From contig NZ_BSFC01000015.1 in NCBI RefSeq assembly GCF_027922145.1, positions 1-64,000 of the forward strand: 64,000 nt of DNA, written 5' to 3'. Of the stretch, positions 50,681 through 59,810 are shown in pieces (position 1 is the first letter of the stretch; every line of letters starts with the position of its first letter). A program made the position numbers and the translations under genes. Source of the DNA: Novosphingobium resinovorum. Its GTDB lineage: Bacteria; Pseudomonadota; Alphaproteobacteria; Sphingomonadales; Sphingomonadaceae. Under the pieces are notes generated by a model. The model searched no databases. It saw nothing but the letters and a program-made list of their open reading frames with translations, and was not told the DNA's origin.

Positions 50681-52312
50681 TTAATTCGCGTCGCCTGCCT
50701 GTTCACACGAGAAGCTCGACGCCTTGTCCATGGAGCCGGTCCCGCGATACCGGGCGACCAGCGGATAGGCACAGGTCAGTCGCTGCCTGACCAGTTTGCC
50801 GTTGTCGAATTTGCTGGCGACAAAGAATTCCGGTGCCTTCCGTCCGCTCGACCAGGCATCCATGATACCCAGCTTGTCGAACGTGTCGCAGCCGGGCCCG
50901 CCCTGGCAGTGGTCCATGCTTGGCAGAACGAACAGGCGCAGGCCGCTACGGGCATCGATGCCACCGGCTGTGCCCCTAGCCATCACGGCATCGTGCCAAC
51001 CCATCAGGTCACCGGGGTGGTGGTAATCGTTCCAGCCGACGTAAAGGAGCAACTTGCCACCCCGCCGCAAGACGGCACCGAGATCGGGCGCGACGGCGAA
51101 CTTTCCCTTGGTGCTAACTTCGGCTGCGATGACGTCTTTGGACCAATCCATCGTGAGCGGCGACCACTGGGCGGACTGGAATGCAGCGTAACGGAAGAAA
51201 TCGGCGGCGTTGGTAAATTCCTTGCCGCTGGCGAACATACCGAGTTGCCCCTCGGAGCCGAGTGCGGGGCCCGCGAAGATCAGGTGCCCGCTCTTGGGAT
51301 CGACCGGTCCGCGGTACATTAGGTCGAGGAACTCGATCTGCCTGGGGTTGAGGCACCCGGCGGTGGCACCGTCCCTGCAGAGAAGCTGGCTTGGACGGAA
51401 GGCGCAGGTCGCGGGATTGTCGATGAAGCCCTGCGCCTTGCCGACTGGCCCAGCGCATGCGGCGATCGCTGCAGCCGTGATCGAGGCATAATTTTCCTTC
51501 GGAATGAACCGCCCGGGATCCTGGGCGAGAAGCCATTGCGGCCAGATCTGTGCGGCGTTGAAGGCGGCCAGCGGGTTCGGCGGCGCCCCGGCGACTATGC
51601 CGTCGTAGTCTTCGGGATAGCGCTGCGCTTCGATGAGCGCCTGCAGGCCGCCAAGCGAACACCCGATGAAGTATGATCGGCTTGCTGCCCGGCCGAAATA
51701 GCGCGCGACGAGCCGCTTTGCCTGCACAGTCATCAGATGATTGGCGCGCCCCGCGTAGTCTTCAAGCTTTTCCGGCTGTCCCAGCGCGAAACGTCCGCCA
51801 TGGCCGGTGGTTTCGTCGTGACCGGTATCGTTCGCAGCAACCGCATAGCCTTGCGCGAGACCAGTCATCATCGTCCCGAACGGGATGGAGCCGCCCCAAC
51901 CGAAGTTGCCGAGGCCCAAGAAGTTGCCGAGGCCCAAGAAGTTGCCGAGGCCCAAGAACTTGCCGTTCCAGCCGTTCGCCGGCAGCCAGACCTCTGTGCG
52001 GATCGCCGATGCCGGGGTCGGCTTGAGCACGAAGGAGACCCGGCAGAAGAACGGGTTGGGAGCCTGGGTCGCAAGCCCGACAATGTTCATCCCGGGCGCG
52101 CGCTCCCAGTCCGTTCCCTTGAGCTGCAGCTCCGATGCCCCGACCAGCTTCGCCTGCGCACCTTCCGCCCGCGCGCTCAACGTTTGAAGAACACCGCCAC
52201 AGTCCGAAGCCGAAGCGGCCTGCGCCGGGGCGGACGCCGCGGCTGCCATCACCGCGCCGGCCAGCGACAGGGCGATCGCGCATAGGCGCGTCATACCCGA
52301 TGTCTTCGTCAT
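50681..52312 (-). CDS. Tannase/feruloyl esterase family protein with internal repeat expansion
   Basis: A 543-residue exported esterase (signal peptide ending near APAQAASA). The family's paired-Cys nucleophile elbow is GCSLGG, the acid is in LYVGWNDYHHPG, and the His with paired Cys is in MDHCQGGPGCDTF. It should release gallic or ferulic/caffeic acid from plant esters. The segment GNFLGLGNFLGLGNFLGLGN shows three copies of a six-residue unit encoded by an 18-bp tandem repeat near the start of the fold. The gene overlaps the stop of a lactonase fragment upstream, so they were once one operon. Gallate released here would be a substrate for the extradiol operon at 32-41 kb. Confidence 0.88.
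   Translation of the reverse strand: MTKTSGMTRLCAIALSLAGAVMAAAASAPAQAASASDCGGVLQTLSARAEGAQAKLVGASELQLKGTDWERAPGMNIVGLATQAPNPFFCRVSFVLKPTPASAIRTEVWLPANGWNGKFLGLGNFLGLGNFLGLGNFGWGGSIPFGTMMTGLAQGYAVAANDTGHDETTGHGGRFALGQPEKLEDYAGRANHLMTVQAKRLVARYFGRAASRSYFIGCSLGGLQALIEAQRYPEDYDGIVAGAPPNPLAAFNAAQIWPQWLLAQDPGRFIPKENYASITAAAIAACAGPVGKAQGFIDNPATCAFRPSQLLCRDGATAGCLNPRQIEFLDLMYRGPVDPKSGHLIFAGPALGSEGQLGMFASGKEFTNAADFFRYAAFQSAQWSPLTMDWSKDVIAAEVSTKGKFAVAPDLGAVLRRGGKLLLYVGWNDYHHPGDLMGWHDAVMARGTAGGIDARSGLRLFVLPSMDHCQGGPGCDTFDKLGIMDAWSSGRKAPEFFVASKFDNGKLVRQRLTCAYPLVARYRGTGSMDKASSFSCEQAGDAN
51905..51958. repeat. 18-bp tandem repeat, three copies, inside tannase gene
   Basis: GTTGCCGAGGCCCAAGAA repeated three times exactly, then a partial fourth copy with a C at the first position. 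In frame, it duplicates the residues FLGLGN of the tannase. Exact copies imply a recent slippage event. Confidence 0.95.
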
Positions 52313-52641
52313 GCGATCTCTCCAGCGAAGAGGATATGAACGGGCCGGGGCATGTCCAGACCGTTGCGGGTGGGAGCGACATGGCCGGTGGCGGCATCGA
52401 TGCTGAAGACCTCGATGCGGTTGGACCGCTCGTTGGCGACCAGCATCCAGGAACCTGATGGGGCGATGGCGAAGTGCCAGGGAAATTCGCCGCCGCAGGC
52501 GATCCGCTGAAGGAAGGTCAGCTTGCCGGTCTCCGGGTCGATGGCGTGAACGACGATCGTGTTCTCGCCCCGGTCGGTGAGGTAGAGAATGGTTCCGTCG
52601 GCACTGATCGCAAGCTCGGACGCGCTCCTTTCTCCCGCGAA
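52309..52641 (-). pseudogene. 3' fragment of a second lactonase-family gene
   Basis: The last 110 residues of a lactonase propeller (SASELAISADGTILYLTDRG, CGGEFPWHFAIAPSGSWMLV, VANERSNRIEVFSIDAATG) are intact to the stop codon at 52309. Upstream of about 52641 the frame runs into the antisense of the FAD monooxygenase gene and loses family similarity. It is homologous to the intact lactonase at 49411-50532 but clearly diverged. The stop overlaps the tannase start by 4 bases. Confidence 0.8.
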
Positions 52642-52659
52642 GCCGGACGACGAGGTCGA

Positions 52660-53911
52660 GCGTGCCGGCGCTGGCCCCGTCGGTCTCTTCCTGGCCTGCG
52701 AGCTACGGCTGGCCGGCTGTTCGGTGCTGGTGATCGAACAGGCGAGTGACTTGCCCACACCCTTGAAGCGCGCGCCCTTCGGACTGCGCGGTCTCTCCGT
52801 GCCGACCATCGACAGTTTCGACAGGAGAGGCCTGCTCGAGTCCCTGAAAGCGCGGATTCCCGGGCGGGAGATCGCAGCCGCGGCGCCCTGGATGAAGGAG
52901 GAGCGCAGACCTGGCGGACATTTTGCCGGAATCGACTTCCTTCTCGACCAGATCGACCAGACGCGATGGCCCTATCGCCTGCCACATTCGGCCACGCCCA
53001 TGCCCGCCGATCTGGAGAGTATCGGCACCGTACTGACAGACCGCGCGGAGGAACTGGGGGTTGCGACCAAATATGGCCTGAGCGTTTGGGGCGTGGATGC
53101 GACGGATCACGACGTGACCGTCTGCGCCGGTGCGGAGACATTCCGGGGCGGCTGGCTCGTCGGGTGTGATGGTGGTCGCAGCGCCGTGCGCAAGGCGGCC
53201 GGTTTCGGCTTCACCGGCACCGATCCCGAATTCACGGGCTACTTTGCCCAGGTCCAGTTCGCCGACCCGTCCATGCTGGAGCCTGGCCACCACGATACGC
53301 CCGCCGGCGCTTACATCTTCGACCTTCCCGACATGGTCAGAATGGTCGAGTTCGATGGCGGCGCGCATCACCGCAGAGAGCCGGTTACCGGCGATCATCT
53401 CCAGGCGGTACTGCGCCGCATCTCCGGTGCCGACGTTGAATTGACGGCGATCGGACGTGCCACGACCTGGACGGATCGAGCCTATCTGGCGACCGAATAT
53501 CGGCGCGGACGGGTACTGCTCGCAGGCGATGCCGCGCACATCCACTCGCCGCTCGGCGGTCAAGGCCTCAACCTCAACCTCGGTCTTGGCGATGCGATGA
53601 ACCTTGGCTGGAAACTTGCCGCGACGGTCCGCGGCAACGCTGCCCCCGGGCTTCTGGACAGCTATCAGCATGAGCGCCGGCCGCTGGCCGAGCAGATCCT
53701 CGACTGGTCGCGCGCGCAAGTTGCGTTGATGCGGCCGTGTCAAAGCACGCGCGCACTCCGCGCCATCGTCTGCGACCTGATCGCGACACCGGACGGCGCG
53801 ACCTATCTCGCCGAGCGCGTCTGGGGTGTGACGGTGGGCTATGATCTGGGCGGGAGCCTGCTGGTCCAGCTAGCCCCCCACCAAATTCATCAGGCCGGAA
53901 TCGCGGCGTAA
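52660..53911 (+). pseudogene. FAD-dependent aromatic monooxygenase, truncated at both ends
   Basis: The sequence picks up in the FAD-binding motif (GAGPVGLFLACELRLAGC, from about 52667) and so lacks the first seven or more residues and its own start region. It contains the family's DG motif (GGWLVGCDGGRSAVRKAAG) and the GD motif (GRVLLAGDAAHIHSPLGGQG). The C-terminus ends abruptly (LAPHQIHQAGIAA) by reading into the 3' end of the convergent SDR gene, losing the usual C-terminal thioredoxin-like domain. A start at 52589 would add sequence that is antisense to the lactonase. It may be a relic of a phenol or resorcinol hydroxylase. Confidence 0.78.
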
Positions 53912-54792
53912 TCCATCGCCTCCAGATCGGTAAGCATGTCGGGACCGACAGGATGCCAATCCAGCAGTTCACGCGTCTTCCTGCTCGACGCAGGCATGTC
54001 GAGGCCAGCGAACATGGCAAACCATCCGAAGTGCTCCGGCGCATCCTCCGGAGCCAGTGATATGACCGGCAGGCCGATGCCGACACCCACGACTTGCGCA
54101 ATCGCACGGGCGGATATGCCTTCCTCAGCCACCGCATGGTACCGCGCGCCGGCCTGTGCCCGTTCGATCGCAAGCGCATAGAGTTTGGCCACGTCGAGGA
54201 CATGCGCGGCAGGCCAGCGATTGCCGCCATCGCCGACATAGGCCACGCTCCCCTTCTCCCGCGCAATCTGGATATAGGGCGTGATGAGGCCCTGCTTCAC
54301 CGTGTCATGCACCTGCGGCAGGCGCATCACCGCCACATTCACGCCGTCCTCCAACAGTGCCTGTCCAGCCATTTCCGAAGCGATGCGCGGGTTGGGGTGA
54401 TGGAGGTTCAGCACATCTTCCACGGCAGGCGTGCCATCGCCCGGATCCCCGATGCCCGTGCCTGAGGTGATGAGAAGTGGACGCTCGCTTCCTTTCAGCA
54501 CGGCCCCCAGCGCCGCAATCACACGGCGATCCTTCTCGCAATTTGCGACGAAGTTGGAAAAATCGTGATCGAACGCGGTGTGGATCACGGCATCGGCATT
54601 GACCGCCCCGGCGCGGATGCTGTCCAGATCCTCCAGCGTACCCCGATGCGCCTGCGCACCCGCCGCAACGAGGGAGGCTGCGCCGGCCTCGGATCGGGTC
54701 AGGCCGAGCACGTCATGGCCTGCGGCCAGCAGTTCGGGCACAATGCGCGACCCGATGAAGCCTGTCGCACCCGTGAGAAAAATACGCATCAT
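53890..54792 (-). CDS. NAD(P)-dependent epimerase/dehydratase-type extended SDR
   Basis: A 300-residue extended SDR with TGATGFIGSRIV near the N-terminus. The usual Y-x-x-x-K is not obvious (region NPRIASEMAGQALLEDG), placing it among atypical SDRs (SDR_a5 or NmrA-like). It starts at ATG 54792 or 54789, with GGAG just upstream inside a palindrome. Divergent from an MmyB-type regulator, a pairing that is common in proteobacteria, so the regulator probably controls it. Substrate unknown. Confidence 0.83.
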   Translation of the reverse strand: MMRIFLTGATGFIGSRIVPELLAAGHDVLGLTRSEAGAASLVAAGAQAHRGTLEDLDSIRAGAVNADAVIHTAFDHDFSNFVANCEKDRRVIAALGAVLKGSERPLLITSGTGIGDPGDGTPAVEDVLNLHHPNPRIASEMAGQALLEDGVNVAVMRLPQVHDTVKQGLITPYIQIAREKGSVAYVGDGGNRWPAAHVLDVAKLYALAIERAQAGARYHAVAEEGISARAIAQVVGVGIGLPVISLAPEDAPEHFGWFAMFAGLDMPASSRKTRELLDWHPVGPDMLTDLEAMDYAAIPA

Positions 54793-54797
54793 CGATA

Positions 54798-54815
54798 CTC
54801 CGATAGTGTTCGGAG
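54798..54815. promoter_or_regulatory. Palindrome over the SDR ribosome site (candidate operator)
   Basis: CTCCGA-TAGTGT-TCGGAG, perfect 6-base arms. On the minus strand one arm contains the GGAG Shine-Dalgarno of the SDR gene. It lies 77 bases from the divergent regulator, so it may be its binding site. Confidence 0.45.
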
Positions 54816-54891
54816 AACCTATCCGCCTGCATACCTTCCTGTTAAAGTAGTGATCTTATCATGGTATAGATCTCAACAGTCTGGACTTCTG

Positions 54892-55734
54892 GTGGAAATC
54901 GACAACGCCCTCGGCCAGTTCCTGCGCGATCGCCGCATGCGGCTTGACCCGGCGACGTTCGGCTTCTCGACCGATCGCCGTCGGACGCCGGGACTTCGCC
55001 GCGAAGAAGTGGCGCAGCGCGCCAATATCAGCCCGACCTGGTACACTTGGCTCGAACAGGGCCGTGGTGGCGCGCCTTCCGCGGATGTGATCGAGCGCAT
55101 CGCGGCCGGAATGATGCTGACCGAGCCGGAGCGCGAACATCTCCATATCCTTGCATTCGGCCATCCGCCGGAAGTGCGTTATAGCGAGCCGGCAGGCATA
55201 TCGCCCCGGTTGCAGCGCGTGCTTGACGCCATTGCGACCAGTCCCGCGATCATCCGGACGGCGACCTGGGATGTCGTGGCATGGAACAGGGCTGCTGCGG
55301 TGGTCCTGACCGATTATTCACGCCTTTCACGCCAGGACCGCAACATCCTGCGCCTGATGTTCTCCGATTCCCGGGTGAAGGCGGCGCAGGAGGATTGGTA
55401 CAGCGTGGCGCGCTTCGTGGTCGGAGCGTTCCGCGCGGATGCCGCAAGAGCGGGCGCTGGCGCGGAAATCCGCCAGCTTGTCGATGAGCTATCCGCCATG
55501 AGCCCCGAATTCTCAGCCCTGTGGCGGGATAATGAGGTGGTCGGGCATGGCGAAGGCGCGAAGCGCCTGCACCATCCTGAAATTGGACCCGTCGAGTTGG
55601 AATTCTCCACCTTCTCCGTCGAGGGACGGCAGGATCTGGTTATGATGATCTACAATCCGGCGACCCCCGAAACGGCCAGCCGCCTGAAGGCTTTTCTTGA
55701 AGCTGGCCGTGTTCCAGAGGGAGTTGGGTTTTAA
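54892..55734 (+). CDS. MmyB-like helix-turn-helix transcriptional regulator
   Basis: A 280-residue regulator: N-terminal XRE-type HTH (TPGLRREEVAQRANISPTWY, then TWLEQGRGGAPSADVIERIA) and C-terminal MmyB/PAS-like ligand domain (WDVVAWNRAAAVVLTDYSRL, FSTFSVEGRQDLVMMIYNPA). I start it at GTG 54892, in line with the family's short N-terminus; upstream in-frame sequence has no good start. Divergent from the SDR gene, which it probably regulates. Confidence 0.88.
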   Translation: MEIDNALGQFLRDRRMRLDPATFGFSTDRRRTPGLRREEVAQRANISPTWYTWLEQGRGGAPSADVIERIAAGMMLTEPEREHLHILAFGHPPEVRYSEPAGISPRLQRVLDAIATSPAIIRTATWDVVAWNRAAAVVLTDYSRLSRQDRNILRLMFSDSRVKAAQEDWYSVARFVVGAFRADAARAGAGAEIRQLVDELSAMSPEFSALWRDNEVVGHGEGAKRLHHPEIGPVELEFSTFSVEGRQDLVMMIYNPATPETASRLKAFLEAGRVPEGVGF

Positions 55735-55944
55735 GGGCAATGCTGAGGTCGACCCTTGCGGGTCGCTCCACTGCCGATTTTCCGTTTCTAGGTGCGGCCC
55801 GTCGGCTTTCTCTTTCTGGATACCCAAGAATGGCCATGCAGAGAATGGCGAGTTTATGGCCGGAGGGTGACATCCGGCACCGGGTCTGCGATGCTCGCCT
55901 CTTCTGTAGCTTCAATGCAAGCAAGGAAGCCTAACCAAGGCGCG

Positions 55945-56982
55945 ATGGCCGATCTTTTCAAGACTCTTTCGAAAGCAGCGCGCCTCGTCCGCAAGGGCCG
56001 CCCGATGTCGGCGCTGATCGCCATGCAGGGCGGGTTGCAGCCCCCGGCACCCGCCAAGACCAGATCCCCGAAGGCACCCCGGCGTCCCGGCGCAAAGCCT
56101 GCGGCGGCCCGGCAGGTGCGCCCGGCGCCCGGGACTTTCGGCACCCACGAGTTCGATTGCGCGCACGGCAAGATCAGCTTCCGGCTATACACGCCGCGGG
56201 GGCCGAAGCGGCGGGGCCTCCCCCTCGTCGTCATGCTGCACGGCTGCTCGCAGACGGCATCCGACTTCGCGACCGGCACCGACATGAATGCGCTGGCCGA
56301 CGAACTGGGTTGCGTGGTCCTCTATCCGCAGCAGTCGCAGCGGGCGAACCTGGCCCGGTGCTGGAACTGGCACCGGCCGAGGAACCAGGCGCGCGGCGAG
56401 GGAGAACCGGCGCTGATCGCCGCGCTGGTCCGCCATGTCCTCGCGATCGCTGCGGGCAACCCGAAACGGGTCTTCATCGCGGGCATCTCAGCAGGTGGTT
56501 CGGCCGCCGCGATCATCGGCAGCGCCTATCCGGACGTGTTCACGGCAGTCGGCGTCCATTCCGGTGTCGCGCGCGGGACGATCCGGACTTTGCCCTCAGC
56601 GCTCGCCGCCATGCGTGGGGAAGGACGGGCCAGATCGACCGGCAGAGCGGCGCGGCCGCTGCCCACCATCGTCTTCCACGGAGACGAGGACCGCGTCGTC
56701 CACCCTTCCAACGCCGCCGGTTTCCTCAACACGCTGGAGCGATCGCAGCCCGGCCCGCTGGTTTCGCGCACGTATTACGGGAAATCCGGCAAGGGCCGGG
56801 ACTTCACTCGGAAGGTCTACCGCTCGTCAGGCGGCAACATCCTGCTCGAGGACTGGACCATCCACGGAAGCGGCCATGAATGGTCGGGCGGCAGCGCCTT
56901 TGCGTCCTACACCGACCCTCTGGGGCCTGACGCCTCGCGCGAAATGATGCGCTTCTTCCTGTCGCAAAGGAGGGCGAGTTGA
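55945..56982 (+). CDS. PHB-depolymerase-family esterase (PhaZ/LpqC type)
   Basis: A 345-residue alpha/beta hydrolase. The N-terminal 65 residues are basic and proline-rich, as in other intracellular members. Then come the oxyanion region MLHGCSQTASDFATGTDMN, the family stretch YPQQSQRANLARCWNWH, the nucleophile GISAGGSAAA, the acid in HGDEDRVVHP and the histidine in IHGSGHEWSGG. No signal peptide, so cytosolic; substrates may be polyhydroxyalkanoate oligomers or other esters. It overlaps the barstar-like gene by 4 bases. The 210 bases upstream hold no gene. Confidence 0.87.
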   Translation: MADLFKTLSKAARLVRKGRPMSALIAMQGGLQPPAPAKTRSPKAPRRPGAKPAAARQVRPAPGTFGTHEFDCAHGKISFRLYTPRGPKRRGLPLVVMLHGCSQTASDFATGTDMNALADELGCVVLYPQQSQRANLARCWNWHRPRNQARGEGEPALIAALVRHVLAIAAGNPKRVFIAGISAGGSAAAIIGSAYPDVFTAVGVHSGVARGTIRTLPSALAAMRGEGRARSTGRAARPLPTIVFHGDEDRVVHPSNAAGFLNTLERSQPGPLVSRTYYGKSGKGRDFTRKVYRSSGGNILLEDWTIHGSGHEWSGGSAFASYTDPLGPDASREMMRFFLSQRRAS

Positions 56983-57425
56983 AGTCGGAAACGACGCCGG
57001 CATCGCAGAACCGGGATGACGGACGCGCGATTGCGCCCAGGCAGTTCGAGATCGATGGCAGCACCATGACCGGCATAGCGTCGTTCTATGCGCAAATGAA
57101 CCGGCTGCTCATGGTAGGGGAAGCCTGGCAACTGGCCGAAAGCCTCGATGCGCTGAACGACGTGCTCTACGGCGGTTACGGCGCCATCAAAGGCCGCGAG
57201 CCCGTCCGCATGGTCTGGAAGGACATCGCCGCCGCTCGCGCCGCGCTGGGCCGGGAAGCGACCTGCGCCTTCCTGCGCGAACGGCTGGGGACGAGAACGA
57301 TGTTCAACGGCTCCCCCATCGTCGATCAACTGGCCGCGCTGGAGAGCGGCGGCGGGACCACCTATTTCGACATCGTGATGCAGATCTTCGCGGACCATCC
57401 CAATATAGAGATCGTGCCCGCATGA
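56979..57425 (+). CDS. Barstar-like (ribonuclease inhibitor) family protein
   Basis: A 148-residue protein starting at TTG 56979, which has an excellent AAGGAGG site 6 bases upstream. Residues about 25-120 resemble the barstar fold: FEIDGSTMTGIASFYAQMNR, the helix-2 region WQLAESLDALNDVLYGGYGA with its acidic residues, and VRMVWKDIAAARAALG. Barstar inhibits barnase-type RNases, but no RNase gene lies nearby, and its coupling to an esterase gene is unexplained. The assignment rests on fold pattern only. Confidence 0.6.
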   Translation: MKSETTPASQNRDDGRAIAPRQFEIDGSTMTGIASFYAQMNRLLMVGEAWQLAESLDALNDVLYGGYGAIKGREPVRMVWKDIAAARAALGREATCAFLRERLGTRTMFNGSPIVDQLAALESGGGTTYFDIVMQIFADHPNIEIVPA

Positions 57426-57514
57426 GCTGGAAAAGCGATCGATGGGCGCGCGCGCTGTCACGATTTGCCTGCTCACCCCTTAGTCACCGATAAGGCAGGA
57501 CGAGAGGCGAACTG

Positions 57515-58975
57515 ATGATCCCCAAGCCATCCGAAGGCATGGAAATGGAGCTCAAGCTGGAACTGGATGCAGCGAGCATGGCAGCGCTCGGTGCGTCGGA
57601 GCTGCTGGCTGACGCGCCGATCGCCGTTTCACAGCGTGCGATCTATTTCGACACGCCCGACCAGGCCCTGCGTCGCGGTGAGCTGTCGCTGCGCATCCGC
57701 CGGGAAGGCGAGCGCCGGGTCCAGACGGTCAAGGCCTCCGGCACGACCGCCGGCTTGTTCGTACGTCCCGAATGGGAGTTCGACGTTACCGACGATCAGC
57801 CCGTGCTCGATCATACGAGCCCGGTCTGCGCGCTGGTCGGTAACGGCATCGACGGGATCGTGCCTGTCTTCACCGTCGAGAACGAACGCCGCCAGTGGAT
57901 GAGCGGCGGCATCGAGATTTCGCTCGATGAAGGACGGGTGATTGCCGGAGATCGCGAGACGCCGTTCGTCGAGGTCGAACTGGAGCACAAGGAAGGTGAC
58001 CCGGCCGCGATCTTCGCACTTGCCCGGACAATCGACGCGGTCGCCCCGGTCCAGCTTGGCGTGATGAGCAAGGCCGAGCGCGGCTACCGCCTCCTCGGCC
58101 CCGCGCTTGCTGCCTCCAAGGCGCACCGCGTGGCGCTAGATGACGGCATGACGGCGGCCAGCGCGCTGCAGGCCATCGGTTTCGACTGCCTGAGACACTA
58201 CCGGCTCAACGTCCCGCTCGTGTTCGATCACCGGGACACGGCAGCGCTCCATCAGGCGCGCATCGCGATCCGGCGGCTGCGATCCGCGCTCACCATCCAC
58301 AAGAGCGTGTTCGCCGATCGCACTGTTCCGAGGCTCAATGCGGAACTGCGCTTGCTGGCAGCCGAACTCGGGAAGGCACGCGACATCGACGTGCTGCTCA
58401 AGCGGACCGGGGAGGAGGAGGTGAGGGCACAATTGCTGGAGGCCCGGGTGAACGCCTACGAGGGGGCGGGGAGCACCCTGCAATCGGTGCGGACGCGCCG
58501 TCTCATGATCGATCTCGTCGAATGGATGAGCATGGGCGAGTGGCTGTTCGACGATGTCAACGCCGAAGCCCGGACGACACCGGTGCTCGGCTTCGCGGCG
58601 AGAACCTTGCGCAAGATGCGCAAAAAGGTGAAGCGCCAGGGCAATGACCTTGAGGCAATGGATGACGACAGCCGTCACGAACTGCGCAAGTCATCCAAGA
58701 AACTGCGCTACGCGGCGGAATTCTTCGCTGCGCTGTACGACCGCAAAAGGGATCGCAGGCGGTTCAAGCGCTTCCTGTCAGCGCTCGAAGGCCTGCAGGA
58801 CAGCCTCGGTGACCTCAACGATTTGTCCGCTGCATCCCGAACGCTGCGGCGGCTCGGCGTGACCAGCGCGGATGCGGAGGAGCGCGCGGCTGACCAGAAG
58901 GCCAAGACCGCCTTGCTGGAGCAGGCCGCAGAGCACCACGACACGCTGATCGACGCCAAGCGGTTTTGGACGTAG
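57515..58975 (+). CDS. CYTH-CHAD domain protein
   Basis: A 486-residue protein. N-terminal CYTH (inorganic triphosphatase) domain from about residue 9: E-x-E-x-K motif MEMELKLEL, IYFDTPDQALRRGELSLRIR, VEVELEHKEGD. C-terminal CHAD domain from about 220: LHQARIAIRRLRSALTIHK, ARDIDVLLKR, HELRKSSKKLRYAAEFF, with the conserved His and Arg/Lys that bind polyphosphate. Such proteins hydrolyse triphosphate or bind polyphosphate granules. Stands alone; GAGAGG precedes the start. Confidence 0.92.
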   Translation: MIPKPSEGMEMELKLELDAASMAALGASELLADAPIAVSQRAIYFDTPDQALRRGELSLRIRREGERRVQTVKASGTTAGLFVRPEWEFDVTDDQPVLDHTSPVCALVGNGIDGIVPVFTVENERRQWMSGGIEISLDEGRVIAGDRETPFVEVELEHKEGDPAAIFALARTIDAVAPVQLGVMSKAERGYRLLGPALAASKAHRVALDDGMTAASALQAIGFDCLRHYRLNVPLVFDHRDTAALHQARIAIRRLRSALTIHKSVFADRTVPRLNAELRLLAAELGKARDIDVLLKRTGEEEVRAQLLEARVNAYEGAGSTLQSVRTRRLMIDLVEWMSMGEWLFDDVNAEARTTPVLGFAARTLRKMRKKVKRQGNDLEAMDDDSRHELRKSSKKLRYAAEFFAALYDRKRDRRRFKRFLSALEGLQDSLGDLNDLSAASRTLRRLGVTSADAEERAADQKAKTALLEQAAEHHDTLIDAKRFWT

Positions 58976-59189
58976 CGGCCGCTTACCGACGTCGACCCTT
59001 CCCAGCCATTCAGCTGTCAATTTCTAATCCCCAGATGCAGACGTTCTGTTATTCCGACAGTCCCTGCCAATAGCAGACTTTCATCCTGGACACTCCATTA
59101 CGAAACCCGATACGAGTTCAGGCAGCACTCGGCCCACCTCAAAGCTGAGGTGCTGAGCCGGACGGAAATGCCGCCCGGCTCAGTAAGTC

Positions 59190-59810
59190 TCATTCCTTCA
59201 GCACGAATTTATCGCCAGAATAGACCCTAATCGGATTCCCGCGTTCAAGATTCTGATGGGCCTGCCATTGTGACCTTCTTGCGCCGTCATTAGCTTGTCC
59301 ATGCCGCTCTTCCAACAGGATCGCCAACTTCATCCGCGCCAGCCTTCGGTTGGCGTGTTGGGAGCGTTGCTCCTGGGCCGTGGCTACCAAACCGGTCGGC
59401 CGGTGTGTGGCCCGAACCGCACTGTCCGTCTTGTTGACATGCTGGCCGCCCGGTCCGCTGGCACGCATCGCCTGATAATCGATGTCCTCATTCTTCAGGG
59501 CGATGATCGCGTCAGGCTCGGGCGCCAGAGCTACACCAACGAACCAGTTTCGCCGCTTGTGCCGGGGACGAAAGGGGCTGGTCCCGATCCACTGGTTGGA
59601 ACCTATCCGCTTCGCGGCAAAGGCAGATGCTGCCTCGCCCTCAATGCGGAGGAGGGTCGAGGCCGGTAAATCCTCCAAACCATCGAGCGCTTCGCATTCA
59701 AGGCCCATGCCCTTGGCCTCCTTTGCGAAAGCGCGCGCCAGTTGTGCCACTACCCATTGGCATTCCTTGGGGCCCTTGCCCGCCGTGATGTGCAAGATCA
59801 CCTCGCTCAT
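59190..59810 (-). CDS. prfH: Peptide chain release factor H
   Basis: A 206-residue release-factor homologue with the GGQ peptidyl-hydrolysis motif (MRASGPGGQHVNKTDSAVRA) and the RF-type basic segment (SQHANRRLARMKLAILLEER), but without the stop-codon-reading domain of RF1/RF2. ATG 59810 overlaps the rtcB stop by 4 bases. Known PrfH proteins free ribosomes whose decoding centre was cut by RNases, and their partner RtcB then reseals the rRNA. Last gene of the operon. The 214-base gap downstream (58976-59189) has a GAGCCGG..CCGGCTC hairpin near 59155-59180 that may terminate it. Confidence 0.92.
   Translation of the reverse strand: MSEVILHITAGKGPKECQWVVAQLARAFAKEAKGMGLECEALDGLEDLPASTLLRIEGEAASAFAAKRIGSNQWIGTSPFRPRHKRRNWFVGVALAPEPDAIIALKNEDIDYQAMRASGPGGQHVNKTDSAVRATHRPTGLVATAQEQRSQHANRRLARMKLAILLEERHGQANDGARRSQWQAHQNLERGNPIRVYSGDKFVLKE

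Noticed and set aside
59190..59810. Canonical release factor RF1 or RF2
   Set aside because: Only about 206 residues, no stop-codon recognition domain, and coupled to rtcB, so PrfH.
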